Positions 8,885 to 17,991 are shown, numbered from the stretch's first letter. The stretch: 64,000 nt of DNA from UBA1494_A sp963973975 (GCA_963973975.1 CAXBCF010000012.1:1-64000), one strand, 5' to 3'. Notes: generated by a model not told the origin, from the letters alone. Translations and numbers: made by a program.

Positions 8885-9682
8885 ATGAGTGAAATAAATC
8901 AACTAAATGTACCAACCATGGCAGATCTTCTTGCAAAAGGAGAGAAACCTGAAGTTTTGTTTTGGGTAGGTTGTGCAGGAAGCTTTGATGATCGAGCTAA
9001 AAGAACTACACGTGCTTTTGCTAAAATTTTGAATGCTGTTGGAACCAATTTTGCAATTTTAGGAACAGAAGAAAGTTGTACTGGAGATCCTGCCAAAAGA
9101 GCTGGAAATGAGTTTTTATTTCAGATGCAAGCAATGACCAATATTCAAGTTTTAAATGGTTACGAAGTAAAAAAAATTGTTACTACTTGTCCTCATTGCT
9201 TTAATACATTAAAAAATGAATATCCAGGTTTAGGAGGGAATTACGATGTGATGCATCACTCCCAATTTCTTCAATCGCTAATTGATGAAGGTAAGTTGAA
9301 AATTGAGGGCGGAAATTTCAAAGGTAAAAAAATCACATTTCACGACCCTTGCTACTTGGGAAGAGCCAATAATGAATATGAAGCACCAAGAAAACTAATC
9401 GAAGCGCTCGACAGTGACTTGGTAGAGATGAAACGTTGTAAAACAAAAGGCTTATGCTGTGGTGCAGGTGGTGCGCAAATGTTTAAAGAAGCTGAACCAG
9501 GAAAAAAAGAAGTCAATATAGAACGAATGGACGATGTTGAAGAAGTTAATCCTAATATTGTTGCTGTTGGTTGCCCCTTTTGCACGACAATGATGACAGA
9601 CGGGGTGAAAAACAAGGAAAAAGAAGATACCATTAAGGTATATGATTTAGCTGAACTTATTTCTGAAGCAAATAACTATTAG
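8885..9682 (+). CDS. CCG-domain (HdrB-like) Fe-S protein
   Basis: The 265-residue soluble protein has two cysteine-rich CCG-type modules: VGCAGSFD with ESCTGDPAKR and TTCPHCFNTLK, then FHDPCYLGR with GLCCGAGGAQMF and VGCPFCTTMM. In HdrB this arrangement holds non-cubane [4Fe-4S] clusters that reduce disulfides; related domains occur in lactate and glycolate oxidase subunits. With the preceding membrane Fe-S protein it forms a two-subunit redox enzyme, but the substrate cannot be read from the sequence. A bidirectional terminator follows at 9697-9728. Confidence 0.9.
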   Translation: MSEINQLNVPTMADLLAKGEKPEVLFWVGCAGSFDDRAKRTTRAFAKILNAVGTNFAILGTEESCTGDPAKRAGNEFLFQMQAMTNIQVLNGYEVKKIVTTCPHCFNTLKNEYPGLGGNYDVMHHSQFLQSLIDEGKLKIEGGNFKGKKITFHDPCYLGRANNEYEAPRKLIEALDSDLVEMKRCKTKGLCCGAGGAQMFKEAEPGKKEVNIERMDDVEEVNPNIVAVGCPFCTTMMTDGVKNKEKEDTIKVYDLAELISEANNY

Positions 9683-9696
9683 AAACAATTTATTAC

Positions 9697-9728
9697 AAAA
9701 AAAGCCTCGAATTATCGAGGCTTTTTTT
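9697..9728. terminator. Bidirectional terminator
   Basis: The near-perfect palindrome AAAAAAAGCCTCGA/TCGAGGCTTTTTTT has an A run on one side and a T run on the other. It sits between two convergent genes and can serve both strands. Confidence 0.88.
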
Positions 9729-9744
9729 GTAAATAGTAAAAATA

Positions 9745-10965
9745 CTATTGTTTTATCAGTTTCTTAGTTTTAATAATCTCCCCATCAACTTGAATACTTA
9801 AAAAATAAATACCGCTATTAAGTGCAGTTAAATTCATATTGATTTGTTCTGCTCCTTGATTAATTCTAGTTTTATGAATCACTTTACCAAGCAAATCATA
9901 TACAATAACATCTTGATTTGCATAATTCATAGAAGATTCAAAATTTACTTTTAAAACATTACTTACAGGATTTGGAAATAGAGAAAGATTAAGTTCTTTC
10001 TTTTCAAATTTACTTAAACCTGTAACGTAAGAAGTATTTACTTTAATAAAAAATGAGTTTGTATTAGAAGGATCTGCTTGATCTTCAAATTTAAATTCAT
10101 AATAAGAATTACCAACATTATTGTTGGGTTTATGATAGAAAATAAAATTTTGTGCAGCAGAATCGCTCAACTCTACTTCTCCAAGATTTAACATATTGCT
10201 AAATTCTATGCTTTGAGAAGAACCTGACTCTAATAAAGGGGTACAAATATTCATCCAGCAAATAGAATCAGCTGTACCTGTCACAACAGAAGTCTCTATT
10301 CTAGAAAATTTCCAAGAACTACTTGCAAATCTATTGTTAAACACATTTAAGCTAATTACTTGTTCGTAAACTGTATCAGGAGTATTGTTATTTAGTCCAA
10401 AATTAAAGTTGATAGTATCTCTATTTAAGTAATTTCTATTTTCATCAACCATAAGTAAATCATCAGCATTCAAAACATTACTTCAAAAAAGTATGAAAAC
10501 TGAAGAACTAATCGTTTCATCTTGCCTATCATAAAACTCATACCTGTATAAAGAAGTTCCAAATTGTTTGTTTGGATAGTGATAAACAACAAATCCCATA
10601 AGGCCTGCAGCTGTATCTCCAGGAGCAACAACAGCCTGATCATCTACATCCCATGTAGTTTCTGTTCCTGCTGGTTTTTCACCAAAACAGGTAGATCCCC
10701 AACATACTGCATCACCTGTTCCAGGAACAACGCTGATTTCGTGCCTTTTTAAACCTACAGTTATTTGTCTTGTACTGTTATTAATCACATTAGCAAATCC
10801 CTTTTCTTCAAAAGATAAGAAAGTTAAAGAAGTATCTATTGAGTTATCAAAAATTAGGGTATCGCCAATCAAATTATTATTTTGATTATCGAAAATGGTG
10901 ATGTCCTGACTTTGGGCATTATAAATAAAGAAGGAAAATGCGCTTATTAGTAATATTTTTTTCAT
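9745..10965 (-). pseudogene. T9SS-exported protein with two repeated domains, interrupted by an in-frame TGA
   Basis: Reading on the minus strand from ATG 10965 gives a signal peptide (MKKILLISAFSFFIYNAQS) and a first domain of about 140 residues. A TGA at 10483-10485 follows, and the same frame then continues through a second copy of the domain to a typical T9SS sorting domain ending at 9745. The copies share the pattern SVVxGTGDxxCWxxxC (VVPGTGDAVCW and VVTGTADSICW) and a YYEF/YRYEF strand. The sorting domain has LSLFPNPVSNVL and SGIYFLSI, then KKLIKQ. No base is gained or lost around the stop, so one substitution explains it. If real, the first half would be made without a sorting signal. 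A sequencing error is equally possible. The ligand of the domain is unknown. Confidence 0.72.
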
Positions 10966-10984
10966 TAAATTGTATTTAATATTG

Positions 10985-10992
10985 CAAATATA
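10985..10992 (-). promoter_or_regulatory. Candidate -7 box for the interrupted T9SS gene
   Basis: The minus strand reads TATATTTG, an exact TAnnTTTG match, about 20 bases before ATG 10965. No convincing -33 element is seen. Confidence 0.4.
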
Positions 10993-11064
10993 AGAAATTA
11001 CATTTTTTTACAATAAAGACTTTTTTAGAGTCTCTAAACTATTTTCTTAAAATCAGAAAAATTC

Positions 11065-11580
11065 ATGAAAAATACACGTTTATTATTAGGACTAATTTTA
11101 CTTTTCTCGCTAAGTTTAACTGCTCAAAACCAAAAAAATGGAATACCTGAGACAGATGTAGTGACATTAAGTGGAGAAACATTTAACACTGGGAATTTCG
11201 AAAATAATGGAAAGCCGATTATTGTTAACTTCTGGGCTACTTGGTGTGCTCCATGTAAAAGAGAATTAAATAATATCAATGAAATGTATGAAGAATGGCA
11301 AGAAGAAACAGGTGTTAAGTTGATAGCAATGTCTATTGATGATATTCGAAACATGGCAAAAGTAGCACCCTATGTCAATGGTAAAGGCTGGGAATATGAA
11401 GTATACATTGATCCAAATGGAGATTTTAAACGCGCCATGGGAGTGAATAATGTACCACACACGTTTTTAGTTAATGGAAAAGGAGAAGTAGTTTGGCAAC
11501 ATAACTCATACTCCGAAGGCGATGAATACGAATTATATGAATTAGTAAAGAAACTTTCTGAGGGAAAACCTATTAATTAA
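11065..11580 (+). CDS. TlpA-family periplasmic thioredoxin-like protein
   Basis: The 171-residue protein has a signal peptide ending near residue 20 (LLGLILLFSLSLTAQ). A TlpA/AhpC-TSA thioredoxin fold contains the active site WATWCAPCKRE at about 56-66 and the cis-Pro region NNVPHTFLVN at about 128-137. CAPC is a reducing-type motif. Such proteins keep periplasmic cysteines reduced. The next two genes (DUF6029 outer-membrane protein and Omp28-like lipoprotein) usually follow it in Bacteroidota, suggesting that it supports their folding; this link is inferred from position. Confidence 0.9.
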   Translation: MKNTRLLLGLILLFSLSLTAQNQKNGIPETDVVTLSGETFNTGNFENNGKPIIVNFWATWCAPCKRELNNINEMYEEWQEETGVKLIAMSIDDIRNMAKVAPYVNGKGWEYEVYIDPNGDFKRAMGVNNVPHTFLVNGKGEVVWQHNSYSEGDEYELYELVKKLSEGKPIN

Positions 11581-11625
11581 GCCTCTTTTTTTAAATTATT
11601 ATCTTTTTTCTTGATTTTCTCAATA

Positions 11626-13279
11626 ATGAAGTTATTCATAAAAGCATTTTTAACAATCATTGCTTTTTCACTTTTTAATAAAGTTAATGCCCAAACTTTT
11701 GACCAAGTAATGAGCAAAGGTGAAATTCGAGGAAACTTTCAATTCGACTCCCAATTTTACCAAGAAGATACTGTTATTGGTGCCCAAAAAGTAGATGAAA
11801 AAAATTCGTTCTAATGGATTTTTAAATTTAATCTATACCAATGGTGGTTTTTCTGCGGGTTTTAGGTATGAAAGTTACCTAAATGCACTTTTGGGTTTTC
11901 CTGCAGGTTATGAAGGAAACGGAGTTCCTTATCGATTTGCTTCTTATCAAAAAGACAAATTAAGTTTTACTGTTGGGAATTTTTATGAGCAATTTGGAAA
12001 TGGGTTGATTTTAAGAACTTATGAAGAAAGAGGCTTAGGGTATGACAATGCTTTTGATGGAATTCGGCTAAAATACGAACTAACAAAAGGACTTAACTTA
12101 ACAGGATTGATTGGGAAACAGCGAATATTCTTTGATTACGGTGAAGGAATTGTCAGAGCATTTGATGCTGAATTACAAGTAAACCAGGTTTTTGAACCAT
12201 TGAGTAAAAGTAAAACGAACATTATTTTAGGAGGAAGTGCAGTTAGTAAGTATCAAGCAGATCAAGATTCACGCTATGTTTTACCTGAAAATGTTGGATC
12301 TTTTGCTGGTAGAATAAACGTTCATCGAGGAAAAGTAAATCTAAATGCTGAGTATGCCTACAAAATAAATGATCCTTCATCAGACAATGGATTTATTTAT
12401 AAACCCGGTGAAGCACTATTCATTCAAACCTCTTATTCCAAAAAAGGATTTGGTTTAGTATTGGCAGCAAAGCGCAACGATAACATGAGTTTTAGATCGG
12501 ATCGTACAGCTGATGAACAAAATTTATTGATTAACTTCTTACCTGCTCTTACAAAACAACACACCTATAACTTATTGGCAACGCTCTACCCCTACGCTAC
12601 TCAGTTAAATGGAGAAGTCGCTTTTCAAGCTGACTTGTTTTACAAGTTTAAAAAAGGAAGTGTATTAGGTGGCAAAAGAGGGATGGATATTCAAATAAAT
12701 TACTCTACTGCAAACAATCTAGATACAACATTGCTTAATGATGAATCAACTGTTAGAAAAGGTTATAAAAGTAAATTCTTTTCAGTTGGAGAAGTTTATT
12801 TCAAGGATTTTAACGTGCAAATCGATAAGCGTTTTAGTAAAAAGTTAAACGGTCGGTTTACCTATGCTAACTTAGTCTACAATCAAGATATTATTGAAGG
12901 AAAACCAGGTGTTCCTTTAGTATATGCCGATGTTGCTATAGCCGATGTTACTTATAAATTTAACATAAGAAACTCCATAAGAACAGAAGCTCAATTTTTA
13001 ATTTCTGAGCAGGACAATGGCGATTGGGCAACTTTATTGATTGAATATTCCTATTCCCCTCATTGGTTTGTTGCAGTATTAGATCAATACAACTATGGGA
13101 ATAGTGATGCAGAAAAACAAGTACATTATTATAATTTCTCTTTTGGCTACAACGATAAAGGAAGCCGAATAACTATGAGCTATGGAAGACAGAGAGCTGG
13201 AATTTTCTGTGTAGGAGGTGTATGTCGAGTTGTTCCAGCATCTAATGGATTATACTTATCTTTGACTAGTAGTTTTTAA
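11626..13279 (+). pseudogene. DUF6029-type outer-membrane protein, frameshifted in an A7 run
   Basis: ATG 11626 opens a signal peptide (MKLFIKAFLTIIAFSLFNKV) and the start of a barrel protein (EIRGNFQFDSQFYQED). The frame then runs into a stop at 11812-11814. The rest of the family sequence continues in the next frame from about 11797 (NGFLNLIYTNGGFSAGFRYE onward) to 13279. The junction is a run of seven A's at about 11797-11804; one A fewer restores a single reading frame of about 550 residues. Alternating aromatic strands and a final Phe agree with an outer-membrane barrel. The gene sits between tlpA-like and Omp28-like genes as in other Bacteroidota. An assembly error, real decay or slippage are all possible. 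Confidence 0.75.
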
Positions 13280-13284
13280 AAATT

Positions 13285-14208
13285 ATGAAAATACTTAACC
13301 TTTTTTTTCTTTTAAGTATAGCATTTATTGCTTGCGATGAGGTTGATGACCCATTTCCTGAAAACGTAGGAATAAGTTTTTCATTGGATGGAAATACTGA
13401 ATACATCGTTGAACCCGACTTGGGAGTTAGTTCAGAAGCTGATTTAATTAACCTAATTACCCAAACTCGTTGGGATAGTTCAGAAAGTCCCGACAATTCG
13501 AATCAGCGCTTTATGGTTTTAGAAGAATTTACAGGGCATACCTGTATTTTCTGTCCTGCAGGTACTAAAGAAATTTTGCGATTAGACAGTATTTATGGTG
13601 ATCAATTAATTCCTGTTGGAATTCATGCCGGTGGATTTGCTGTTCCAAGCCCACCTCCCTACACCTACGACTTTAGAGTTGAAGGCGGACATGGTGAAAT
13701 ATACCTAACAACATTCAATCCTGGAAACGCCTACCCAAGAGGAATGGTTAGTAGATTAACAGGACGCTCAGTAAGTTCTGCAAATTGGGCAATTCAAATC
13801 AATCAATTAAAAAATGATGCTCCGAAAGTTAAATTAGCAATTAAGAATTACTACTCTGATAGTTTAAAAATCTTGAGAATGCAGATAGATTTTGAATGGC
13901 TAAGCGACTTATCTGAAGATTATAATTTACAAGTTTATCTTGTCGAGGACAATATTATTGCTTGGCAAAAAGATGGAAATAAAGAAATTGAAGATTACAA
14001 CCATCGTTTTGTGTTGCGAAAAGTTGTAAATGATACCTATGGGAAGAGTCTTGAAACAGCTGTAAATGGTCAAAAGAAATCTATCCAGTACATTACTTCA
14101 GTGAAATCTGAATGGGACGTACAAAATTTAAGTTCTGTAGCATTCATTTTTAACAGTGCTGAAAGTTCATATGAAATTATTCAAGGAAATACAGCAGACT
14201 TTCCATAA
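13285..14208 (+). CDS. Omp28-related outer-membrane lipoprotein
   Basis: The 307-residue protein has a lipobox ending at Cys 17 (LLSIAFIAC). The body resembles the Omp28-related family, with an EEFTGHTCIFCPAGTKEI segment that carries a CxxC pair in a thioredoxin-like fold, then VGIHAGGF and a C-terminal immunoglobulin-like region. The start lies 5 bases after the preceding gene, so it is co-transcribed with it. The CxxC and the neighbouring TlpA-like gene suggest a thiol-related role at the outer membrane, but no reaction is known. Confidence 0.85.
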   Translation: MKILNLFFLLSIAFIACDEVDDPFPENVGISFSLDGNTEYIVEPDLGVSSEADLINLITQTRWDSSESPDNSNQRFMVLEEFTGHTCIFCPAGTKEILRLDSIYGDQLIPVGIHAGGFAVPSPPPYTYDFRVEGGHGEIYLTTFNPGNAYPRGMVSRLTGRSVSSANWAIQINQLKNDAPKVKLAIKNYYSDSLKILRMQIDFEWLSDLSEDYNLQVYLVEDNIIAWQKDGNKEIEDYNHRFVLRKVVNDTYGKSLETAVNGQKKSIQYITSVKSEWDVQNLSSVAFIFNSAESSYEIIQGNTADFP

Positions 14209-14215
14209 CCTTCTT

Positions 14216-14701
14216 TTACTTCTCGATAAAATCTAGTGCTACAGAGTTAATGCAATAACGCAAACCCGTTGGTTTTGGACCATCATCAAAAACATGTCCT
14301 AGGTGAGAGCCGCAAGAAGCACAGGCTACTTCTACTCGGTTCCACCCAAATTTTGTATCCTTTCTTTCAATAATTGCAGTTTCACTGACAGACGCATAAA
14401 AACTTGGCCAACCTGTTCCTGATTTGAATTTTGTAGAAGAACTAAAAACAGGGTTTTTACAAGCATTGCAAGTGAAAGTTCCCTCTTTTTTCCAATCAAC
14501 GTATTTACCAGAAAAAGCACGTTCAGTTCCTTCTTCTCTTAAAACTTCATACTCTAAGTCAGATAACTGAGCCTTCCACTCTGCTTCGGTTTTAGAAACT
14601 TGATAGCTCTGTTTCTCTTTTTCTGAAGCACTATTTTGAGCACAAGCAGGCGAAAAAAGCAAAAAGCTAAAAGAAACTACAACTATTTGAATGTTTTTCA
14701 T
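14216..14701 (-). CDS. msrB: Peptide-methionine (R)-S-oxide reductase, exported lipoprotein
   Basis: The 161-residue protein has a lipoprotein signal (SFLLFSPAC). The MsrB domain runs from about residue 40 to the end: zinc ligands CNACKNPVF and CASCGSHLGH, the substrate segment KSGTGWPSFY, and the catalytic cysteine in RYCINSVALDF. It reduces methionine-R-sulfoxide in oxidised proteins. The signal places it in the periplasm, where it could draw electrons from the TlpA-like protein encoded nearby (inference). It is convergent with the Omp28-like gene, 7 bases apart. Confidence 0.95.
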   Translation of the reverse strand: MKNIQIVVVSFSFLLFSPACAQNSASEKEKQSYQVSKTEAEWKAQLSDLEYEVLREEGTERAFSGKYVDWKKEGTFTCNACKNPVFSSSTKFKSGTGWPSFYASVSETAIIERKDTKFGWNRVEVACASCGSHLGHVFDDGPKPTGLRYCINSVALDFIEK

Positions 14702-14741
14702 TTTATTCCATTTTAACTATTTAATGTCGCTACTAAATTTA

Positions 14742-15242
14742 TTAAACTTGATTTGCATCATTAGCACCCAATTCTCTATCGAAAAGATACAAACTAGCTT
14801 TATCACTCCCAATCATCTCTAACTTATCGATTATTGAACGGGCTAATTGTTCTTCTTCTAATTGTTCAGAAATATACCATTGCATGAAATTATTGGTAGA
14901 ATGATCTTGTTCTCTTAAACAAACAGTAATAATATTGTTAATTGATTCACTTACAATTATTTCATGCTCTAAAATTGTTTTAAAAACACTCATCAAAGAA
15001 TCAAACTCTTTAACAGGCTCTTTTAAAGCAGGAATGGATGCATGTCCTCCCCTTTCATTAATAAACTTTACAAGTTTTAACATGTGCATTCTCTCTTCAT
15101 CAGAGTGTCTGTATAGAAATGAAGCTGCACCATTAAATCCATTTACGTCTGCCCAGCAAGCCATTGCTAAGTAGAGCTGAGAAGATGCTGCTTCTTTTTG
15201 AATTTGGTCTTGTAATTGATCTTGAATGACTTTTTTTAACAT
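14742..15242 (-). CDS. Ferritin (non-haem)
   Basis: The 166-residue protein is the usual length for bacterial ferritin (FtnA). Ferroxidase ligands fit the expected pattern: a Glu in the first helix (QIQKEAASSQLYLAMACW), then SDEERMHMLKLVKF, and Glu/Gln residues in the fourth helix (SEQLEEEQLARSI). It stores iron as a ferric mineral in a 24-subunit shell. Separately transcribed from its own promoter (15280-15307). Its neighbour msrB fits an oxidative-stress setting. Confidence 0.95.
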   Translation of the reverse strand: MLKKVIQDQLQDQIQKEAASSQLYLAMACWADVNGFNGAASFLYRHSDEERMHMLKLVKFINERGGHASIPALKEPVKEFDSLMSVFKTILEHEIIVSESINNIITVCLREQDHSTNNFMQWYISEQLEEEQLARSIIDKLEMIGSDKASLYLFDRELGANDANQV

Positions 15243-15279
15243 TGTATTTGAATTAAAATTTAAATTTTTGATTAAAGTT

Positions 15280-15307
15280 CAAATGTACTCTTTCATTATA
15301 AAACAAG
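15280..15307 (-). promoter_or_regulatory. Ferritin promoter
   Basis: The minus strand carries TACATTTG (15280-15287), an exact TAnnTTTG box, with CTTG (15304-15307) 16 bases upstream as a -33-like element. The predicted start lies about 30 bases before ATG 15242. Confidence 0.5.
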
Positions 15308-15351
15308 CTTAATAATGTTCTTGTTTACAAGTTCTGCTTGATAATAATTAA

Positions 15352-15383
15352 TTTGTTTGCTGTTTGAACACGACTTAACTTTG
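15352..15383 (+). promoter_or_regulatory. Strong Bacteroidota-type promoter, likely leaderless
   Basis: TTTG (15352-15355) and TAACTTTG (15376-15383) are separated by 20 bases, a full match to the -33/-7 consensus. The -7 box ends only four bases before ATG 15388, so the transcript would begin at or next to the start codon. Confidence 0.6.
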
Positions 15384-15387
15384 TGAT

Positions 15388-16023
15388 ATGTCTCTCATAA
15401 AAAAGCGACTCCTGAAAAATAAAGCAATTTTCGTACTTGGATTTTTTCTATTGAGCACTATTTATAGTAAGGCTCAAGAAGATAACTCATATAATTATGA
15501 ACAATACTATCATGGATTTGCATTCAATGAGGGTGTTTATTTGACTTTTGAAGACTTTAAGGACAACTTTCCGAGAATTACTTCAGGAATTGAAGGGCGA
15601 GGCGGTGACTTATTCATTTGGAATGACAGCCTTGAAAAAATGATTCCAGTTTACCCTAATAAAGTTTGGGGTTATTCTCAATCTGGAAATGTATATGTAT
15701 CTATGGAAGATGGTTTTTGGAGAATCATCAATATTGGAAGCTTATCTCAATTCTCTGCCATTGTTTTAACTCGATTTGTCACTACAGATCAATTTGGTTT
15801 TCCGGTTGAACAGTATTCTAAGAATATGAAACAGTTGTTTTTAGACATGAACAATGGTAATTATTATGAGCTAACAGCAAAAAATCTTCGTCCTTACATA
15901 GAAAGTGAACCATTACTTGAGGAGCGTTTTAAAAAAATGAGGCGAGTTAAAGACCGAGAATTAATAATGATGCTCAAAGCATACAATGAATTACATCCAC
16001 TTTATTTTCCTATACGTGAATAA
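15388..16023 (+). CDS. Exported protein of unknown function
   Basis: The 211-residue protein has an N-terminal signal segment (ILGFFLLSTIYSKAQE-like, residues about 15-35). The rest is soluble and rich in Tyr and Phe, with a basic tail (FKKMRRVKDRELIMM). No known family is recognised. It starts at ATG 15388, next to a full promoter with essentially no leader. The end overlaps the GTG start of the following broken DUF4440-like gene by eight bases, so the two were probably translated together. Confidence 0.7.
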   Translation: MSLIKKRLLKNKAIFVLGFFLLSTIYSKAQEDNSYNYEQYYHGFAFNEGVYLTFEDFKDNFPRITSGIEGRGGDLFIWNDSLEKMIPVYPNKVWGYSQSGNVYVSMEDGFWRIINIGSLSQFSAIVLTRFVTTDQFGFPVEQYSKNMKQLFLDMNNGNYYELTAKNLRPYIESEPLLEERFKKMRRVKDRELIMMLKAYNELHPLYFPIRE

Positions 16024-16456
16024 GTTATTAGCTCTCTTTTTTAGTACCTTCTTAAGTCTTGTTAGTCTAACCGCACAAAATAATGGGACAGCAATCCAAG
16101 AAATAAATCAAGTGATGATGCAACAAGAAGCCGATTGGAACAAAGGTGATATTTAAGCTTACATGCAGGGATACTGGCAAGCAGACTCTCTGTTGTTTTT
16201 GGGAGGAAAAGGGCCGGTATATGGATGGGAAAAAACACTGAAAAATTATCAAAAAACCTATGCCACCAAAAAAGAGATGGGAGAGTTAAAATTTGAAAAT
16301 ATAAAAATTGAATTAATTAATGATTCAGCAGCTTTTGTAGTTGGAAAATGGAACCTAAAACGAGAAGAAAAATCAATAGGTGGTTGGTATTCTTTACTTT
16401 GGAAAAAAATCATCCAAGAGTGGAGGATTGTGATTGATCATAGCTCTTCTTTTTGA
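16016..16456 (+). pseudogene. DUF4440/SnoaL-like exported protein with a premature TAA
   Basis: From GTG 16016 the frame encodes a signal peptide (LLALFFSTFLSLVSLTAQ), then EINQVMMQQEADWNKGDI. A TAA at 16154-16156 is followed in the same frame by AYMQGYWQADSLLFLGGKGP and the rest of a 146-codon SnoaL/NTF2-like domain to 16456 (VVGKWNLKREE, GGWYSLLWKK, WRIVIDHSS). Family members have an acidic residue at the interrupted position (WNKGDxEAYM), so the stop most simply comes from GAA changing to TAA. The frame is otherwise clean, so the lesion is recent or an error. The domain is a small cone fold of varied function. Confidence 0.78.
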
Positions 16457-16486
16457 TTTTCAAATTACAAATTCGAAGATAAGCGT

Positions 16487-16494
16487 TATATTTG
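16487..16494 (+). promoter_or_regulatory. -7 box of pyrR, implying a leaderless mRNA
   Basis: TATATTTG is an exact TAnnTTTG match ending six bases before ATG 16501. Transcription would begin at about the start codon, leaving no room for an attenuator before pyrR. No clear -33 is seen. Confidence 0.5.
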
Positions 16495-16500
16495 CCCCTG

Positions 16501-17046
16501 ATGAAAGGCAACCGATTAATTCTCAACTCCACCCAACTTCAACTAACCATTAAGCGGCTTTGCTATCAACTAATTGAAAATCACAACAACTTCGAGAATT
16601 CTGTTTTAATTGGTCTACAACCTCGAGGCATTTATTTAGCAAAACGAATTCACGAAGAGTTAAAAATTATTTCTGGTAACAAGCAAATAGCTCTCGGAAC
16701 AATTGATGTTACCTTCTTTCGAGATGATTTTAGAAGAAGGGAAAGTCCCTTAATCGCAAATAAAACGGACATTAATTTTATTATTGAAGATAAAAAAGTG
16801 GTTTTAATTGATGATGTTTTATTCACAGGAAGAACCATTCGTGCGGGACTAGATGCTATGTTGGCTTATGGAAGACCTGATTTAGTAGAGCTTTTGGTTT
16901 TGATAGACAGAAGGTACAGTCGGCATTTACCGATTGAGCCAAAATACGTGGGCACTGTTGTAGATTCTGTTCAGAGTGAACGAATTGAAGCTAGATGGGA
17001 TGAAACAGACGGAAAAAATGAAGTGATTTTAAAAGCGAACCAATAA
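16501..17046 (+). CDS. pyrR: PyrR: pyrimidine regulator / uracil phosphoribosyltransferase
   Basis: About 181 residues from ATG 16501, the usual PyrR size; an upstream TTG in the same frame is less likely because it overlaps the promoter box. The PRPP-binding signature VVLIDDVLFTGRTIRAGLDA is at about 100-118, with LIGLQPRGIYLAKRI near residue 35. In Firmicutes PyrR binds RNA leaders of pyr operons; here no leader is visible and the gene precedes pyrB by three bases. Catalysis (uracil + PRPP to UMP) is expected from the conserved domain. Confidence 0.92.
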   Translation: MKGNRLILNSTQLQLTIKRLCYQLIENHNNFENSVLIGLQPRGIYLAKRIHEELKIISGNKQIALGTIDVTFFRDDFRRRESPLIANKTDINFIIEDKKVVLIDDVLFTGRTIRAGLDAMLAYGRPDLVELLVLIDRRYSRHLPIEPKYVGTVVDSVQSERIEARWDETDGKNEVILKANQ

Positions 17047-17049
17047 TAA

Positions 17050-17991
17050 ATGGAAAAACTATCGACTTCTCACCTTTTAGGAATTAAGCAACTGAAAGCT
17101 TCAGACATAGAATTGATTTTTTCCACAGCTGATAATTTTAAAGAAGTCATTAATCGTCCAATCAAAAAAGTACCTTCACTAAGAGACATTACCATCGCCA
17201 ATTTATTTTTTGAAAACTCAACCCGAACAAAGCTTTCATTTGAATTAGCTGAAAAAAGACTTTCTGCCGATGTAATCAATTTTTCTGCTTCAGGTTCATC
17301 TGTAACAAAAGGTGAAACTCTGATTGATACGGTAAATAACATTCTAGCCATGAAAGTGGACATGGTAGTGATGCGACACCCCAACCCTGGTGCTCCCATT
17401 TTCTTATCAAAAAACATAGACGCCACCATAATAAATGCCGGTGATGGACAACATGAACATCCAACACAAGCGCTTTTAGATGCTTACAGTATTCGCGAAA
17501 AGTTTGGAAATGTAAAAGGGAAAAAAATTACAATCGTTGGAGACATATTGCATTCGAGAGTTGCCATCTCTAATATTTATTGTCTTCAAAAATTAGGAGC
17601 TGAAGTGATGGTTTGCGGACCTCCAACACTTATTCCAAAATACATCGACGCTTTAAATGTTCATGTGAGTTATCATTTAGACGAAGCATTGCAATGGTGC
17701 GATATTGCAATGATGTTGCGAATACAACTTGAAAGACAAAATAGCAATAGCGAAAGCATTAAATTTTTCCCTTCCATTCGTGAATACCAACAACTTTATG
17801 GATTGACACAAGAGCGTTTAAACCGCTTGAAGAAAATGCCAACAATTATGCATCCCGGCCCAATTAACCGAGGTGTGGAGATTTCTTCTGATCTAGCAGA
17901 CTCAGATTTATCGATAATCCTGAATCAGGTAGAGAATGGAGTGGCAATCAGGATGGCAGTTTTGTATTTATTGGCAAACGCAAATGATTAA
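17050..17991 (+). CDS. pyrB: Aspartate carbamoyltransferase catalytic subunit
   Basis: The 313-residue enzyme makes N-carbamoyl-aspartate from carbamoyl phosphate and aspartate in pyrimidine synthesis. It has the carbamoyl-phosphate signature FFENSTRTKLSFELAEKRL at about 57-75, GDGQHEHPTQALLDAYS near 134-150, and MHPGPINRGVEI near 275. No pyrI is adjacent, as usual for this group. It follows pyrR after three bases, so it is coordinately expressed with it. Confidence 0.97.
   Translation: MEKLSTSHLLGIKQLKASDIELIFSTADNFKEVINRPIKKVPSLRDITIANLFFENSTRTKLSFELAEKRLSADVINFSASGSSVTKGETLIDTVNNILAMKVDMVVMRHPNPGAPIFLSKNIDATIINAGDGQHEHPTQALLDAYSIREKFGNVKGKKITIVGDILHSRVAISNIYCLQKLGAEVMVCGPPTLIPKYIDALNVHVSYHLDEALQWCDIAMMLRIQLERQNSNSESIKFFPSIREYQQLYGLTQERLNRLKKMPTIMHPGPINRGVEISSDLADSDLSIILNQVENGVAIRMAVLYLLANAND

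Noticed and set aside
10483..10485. Recoded TGA (selenocysteine or tryptophan)
   Set aside because: Other genes in the window use TGA as a stop (for example STAS and GT2), no SECIS-like structure was noticed, and the position is not a conserved Cys.
17070..17467. Minus-strand open frames inside pyrB
   Set aside because: They mirror conserved pyrB codons and show no recognisable domain.
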